Part shown: in pieces, positions 5,560 to 6,895 of the stretch
Numbering within the stretch: the first letter of the stretch is position 1
How the letters are laid out: each line of letters starts with the position of its first letter
Source: an uncultured Oscillospiraceae bacterium
GTDB lineage: Bacteria > Bacillota_A > Clostridia > Oscillospirales > Oscillospiraceae
Reading direction: 5' to 3'
NCBI GenBank assembly: GCA_934667865.1
Contig: CAKUMR010000064.1
Span: forward strand, 1 to 6,895
DNA: 6,895 nucleotides
The notes under the pieces: model-generated
What the model saw: the letters and a program-made list of their open reading frames with translations, nothing else
The model's database searches: none
What the model was told of the DNA's origin: nothing
Made by a program: the position numbers and the translations under genes

Positions 5560-6213
5560 TTATCCCAAGGCGCGGACTGCCTCGTACAATTCCTCCGGCG
5601 TATGGCACAGCGTCTGCGCGCCGGCCTCGATCAGCTGCGCCTCCGCGCGGAAGCCCCACGTCACGCTGAGGCAGGGAAGTCCGGCGTTGCGCGCCGTTTG
5701 CAGGTCGACCTCGGAATCCCCAATGTAGACCGCGTTTTCCCGGCCGACGCCGAGGCGCTTCATGCCCTCATAGACCATGTCCGGCGCGGGCTTGCGGGCA
5801 ATGCCCGGCATTTCGCCGACGGCGACGGGAATGAGCTTGTCGAAATACAGCTCACGCAGGAGGGTAACGACGCTGTCTGCCTTGTTGGAAACGATAGCCA
5901 TCGGATAGCCTTCTGCTTGAAAACGTTTCAGAATTTCAGGAATTCCGGCATATGGCTTCGTTTTATTGTGATAATTCTTGGAATAATGCCGCTTCATTTC
6001 GGCAAGGGCGGTGTCGACCGTTGCTTCATCCGTCTGTGCCGGCACGGCGCGGCGGATGAGCATCCGAAGGCCGTTGCCGACAAAGGCGCGGACCTCATCC
6101 AGCGTCCTTGTGGGAAAGCCGAAGGCCTTCATCGCGTAATTTGTACTGTCCTTCAGATCCTCCAGCGTATCCAGTAAAGTGCCATCCAAGTCAAAAATCA
6201 ATGTTGTTTTCAT
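5560..6213 (-). CDS. HAD-superfamily phosphatase, phosphoglycolate-phosphatase-like
   Basis: Cytoplasmic phosphatase of HAD subfamily IA, 217 residues, the usual length for Gph/PGP/beta-phosphoglucomutase relatives. All four catalytic motifs are present: motif I DLDGT with nucleophile Asp8 and acid/base Asp10; motif II Ser109 in AIVSNK; motif III Lys141 in ARKPAPD; motif IV GDSEVD with Asp166 and Asp170. Residues of about 15-85 form the helical cap domain. The KPAPD and GDSEVDLQTARNAG segments are typical of proteins annotated gph, but this group is promiscuous and its substrate (phosphoglycolate or another small phosphate ester) cannot be read from sequence. AAGGAG lies 7 nt before the ATG at 6213. 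Its start lies inside the 3' end of the recombinase gene, overlapping by 23 nt, so it is probably co-transcribed and translationally coupled with it. Confidence 0.92.
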   Translation of the reverse strand: MKTTLIFDLDGTLLDTLEDLKDSTNYAMKAFGFPTRTLDEVRAFVGNGLRMLIRRAVPAQTDEATVDTALAEMKRHYSKNYHNKTKPYAGIPEILKRFQAEGYPMAIVSNKADSVVTLLRELYFDKLIPVAVGEMPGIARKPAPDMVYEGMKRLGVGRENAVYIGDSEVDLQTARNAGLPCLSVTWGFRAEAQLIEAGAQTLCHTPEELYEAVRALG

Positions 6214-6895
6214 GGGAATTCTCCTTCAGATTGAGATGCGAGAGGGGATTGGCCTCCGCAGCAATTTTCAGCTCGGTGTTTTCGATGTGCGTGTAGATCT
6301 CCGTCGTATTCAGGTGCTCGTGGCCGAGCACCTCCTGCACAGTCTTGATGTCCACGCCATTGGAGATCATCAGGGTCGCCGCGGTGTGGCGCAGCTTATG
6401 CACGGAAAGTCCCATGTTGTCAAGTCCGCAGCTTTTCAGGCATTCCTCGACGATTTGCTGAACGCGGCGGTTTGATATGCGCGTTCTTCGCTTGCTGAGG
6501 AAAAGCGCGTCCGTCTGCGCGGACATATCGCGGCAGCCCGCGGCGGCGCGAATGTCAGGGTCGGTTTCATCGGGCGACAGGTAATCCATGTAGGCGTTGA
6601 CGCAGGCGTCGTTAAGGTAGATTATACGCTCCTTGCTGCCTTTGCCAAGCACCTTTAGCGTGTATGTAAGCGTGCCGTCCATGCCCTTAACGGCGCGAAT
6701 GTCGTTCATATCAATGCCAACAAGCTCACTTAGTCGCATTCCGCAGTTCAAAAAGAACACAACGATACAGTAATCGCGTTTTCGGTCGGGCGTGTCAATG
6801 TTCGCTAAAAGCTCCAGCGCCTGCTCAAGCGTAAGGAACTTTGGCAGCGCGGCCTTCGGCGACGGCAGCTCGAGATTGGCGAGCGGGTTCACCTC
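6191..6895 (-). CDS. Tyrosine recombinase, XerC/XerD-like, N-terminus cut off by window edge
   Basis: Site-specific DNA recombinase (phage-integrase family). The frame is open to the right edge; GTG at 6892 reads as Val in EVNPLANLELP, a linker preceding the catalytic domain, so about 80-100 residues of core-binding (SAM-like) domain are missing. Numbering from that codon, every catalytic residue is present: Arg53 (GMRLSEL), Lys84 in the beta-hairpin LGKGSKER, His165 and Arg168 (HKLRH), His191 (LGHEHLNTTE) and nucleophile Tyr200 (IYTH). A 20-residue insertion (around residues 106-126) comes before FLSKRRTRISNRRVQ, as I recall from clostridial chromosomal XerC/D-like proteins. The C-terminal tail ENTELKIAAEANPLSHL also fits that group, so a housekeeping recombinase is more likely than an element integrase. 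No att or dif site was seen nearby. The end overlaps the phosphatase gene by 23 nt. Confidence 0.9.
   Translation of the reverse strand, partial: EVNPLANLELPSPKAALPKFLTLEQALELLANIDTPDRKRDYCIVVFFLNCGMRLSELVGIDMNDIRAVKGMDGTLTYTLKVLGKGSKERIIYLNDACVNAYMDYLSPDETDPDIRAAAGCRDMSAQTDALFLSKRRTRISNRRVQQIVEECLKSCGLDNMGLSVHKLRHTAATLMISNGVDIKTVQEVLGHEHLNTTEIYTHIENTELKIAAEANPLSHLNLKENSHENNIDF

Noticed and set aside
5602..6177. 191-residue plus-strand open frame within the phosphatase gene
   Set aside because: Antisense to the HAD phosphatase, which has all four catalytic motifs; no recognisable domain.
6191..6895. Recombinase as the marker of an integrated mobile element
   Set aside because: No direct repeats, tRNA gene, excisionase or phage/conjugation genes are visible, and the protein's tail and insertion look like chromosomal XerC/D-like recombinases; sequence beyond the right edge could change this.

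Overview
The window looks like chromosomal DNA from a GC-rich, endospore-forming member of the Clostridia (Firmicutes), plausibly the Oscillospiraceae/Ruminococcaceae. Reasons: a CwlD-type spore-cortex amidase, a Firmicutes-style Y-family polymerase with an internal clamp-binding motif, strong GGAGG ribosome binding sites, TTGACA-type promoters, and a clostridial XerC/D-like recombinase. The lineage is inferred from protein character only. No rRNA, tRNA, CRISPR array, insertion sequence or phage structural gene was seen.

Layout. The left two thirds (1-4991) reads on the plus strand: a 5'-truncated Y-family DNA polymerase (dinB-like), then a promoter that begins right after its stop codon, then cwlD (N-acetylmuramoyl-L-alanine amidase) overlapping radA (DNA repair ATPase) by 11 nt. 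After a 95-nt AT-rich gap with an inverted repeat come two closely spaced genes: a sugar-transfer-associated ATP-grasp protein and a homologue of coenzyme F420-0:L-glutamate ligase (CofE family). The right third (5054-6895) reads on the minus strand: a tyrosine recombinase (truncated by the window edge) overlapping a HAD-family phosphatase by 23 nt, then a small lipoprotein with its own near-consensus promoter. The two blocks converge on a 34-nt perfect palindrome that serves as a bidirectional terminator.

How the genes fit together. dinB and radA belong to DNA damage tolerance and recombinational repair; cwlD belongs to spore peptidoglycan maturation and seems to share a transcript with radA. 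The ATP-grasp/CofE-like pair consists of two enzymes from families that form amide or peptide-type bonds, so it may be a small modification cassette. Its substrate is unknown, and it is the most interesting lead here. The minus-strand genes have ordinary housekeeping character. Most of the window is core-genome-like; I see no clear evidence of a wholly new system.
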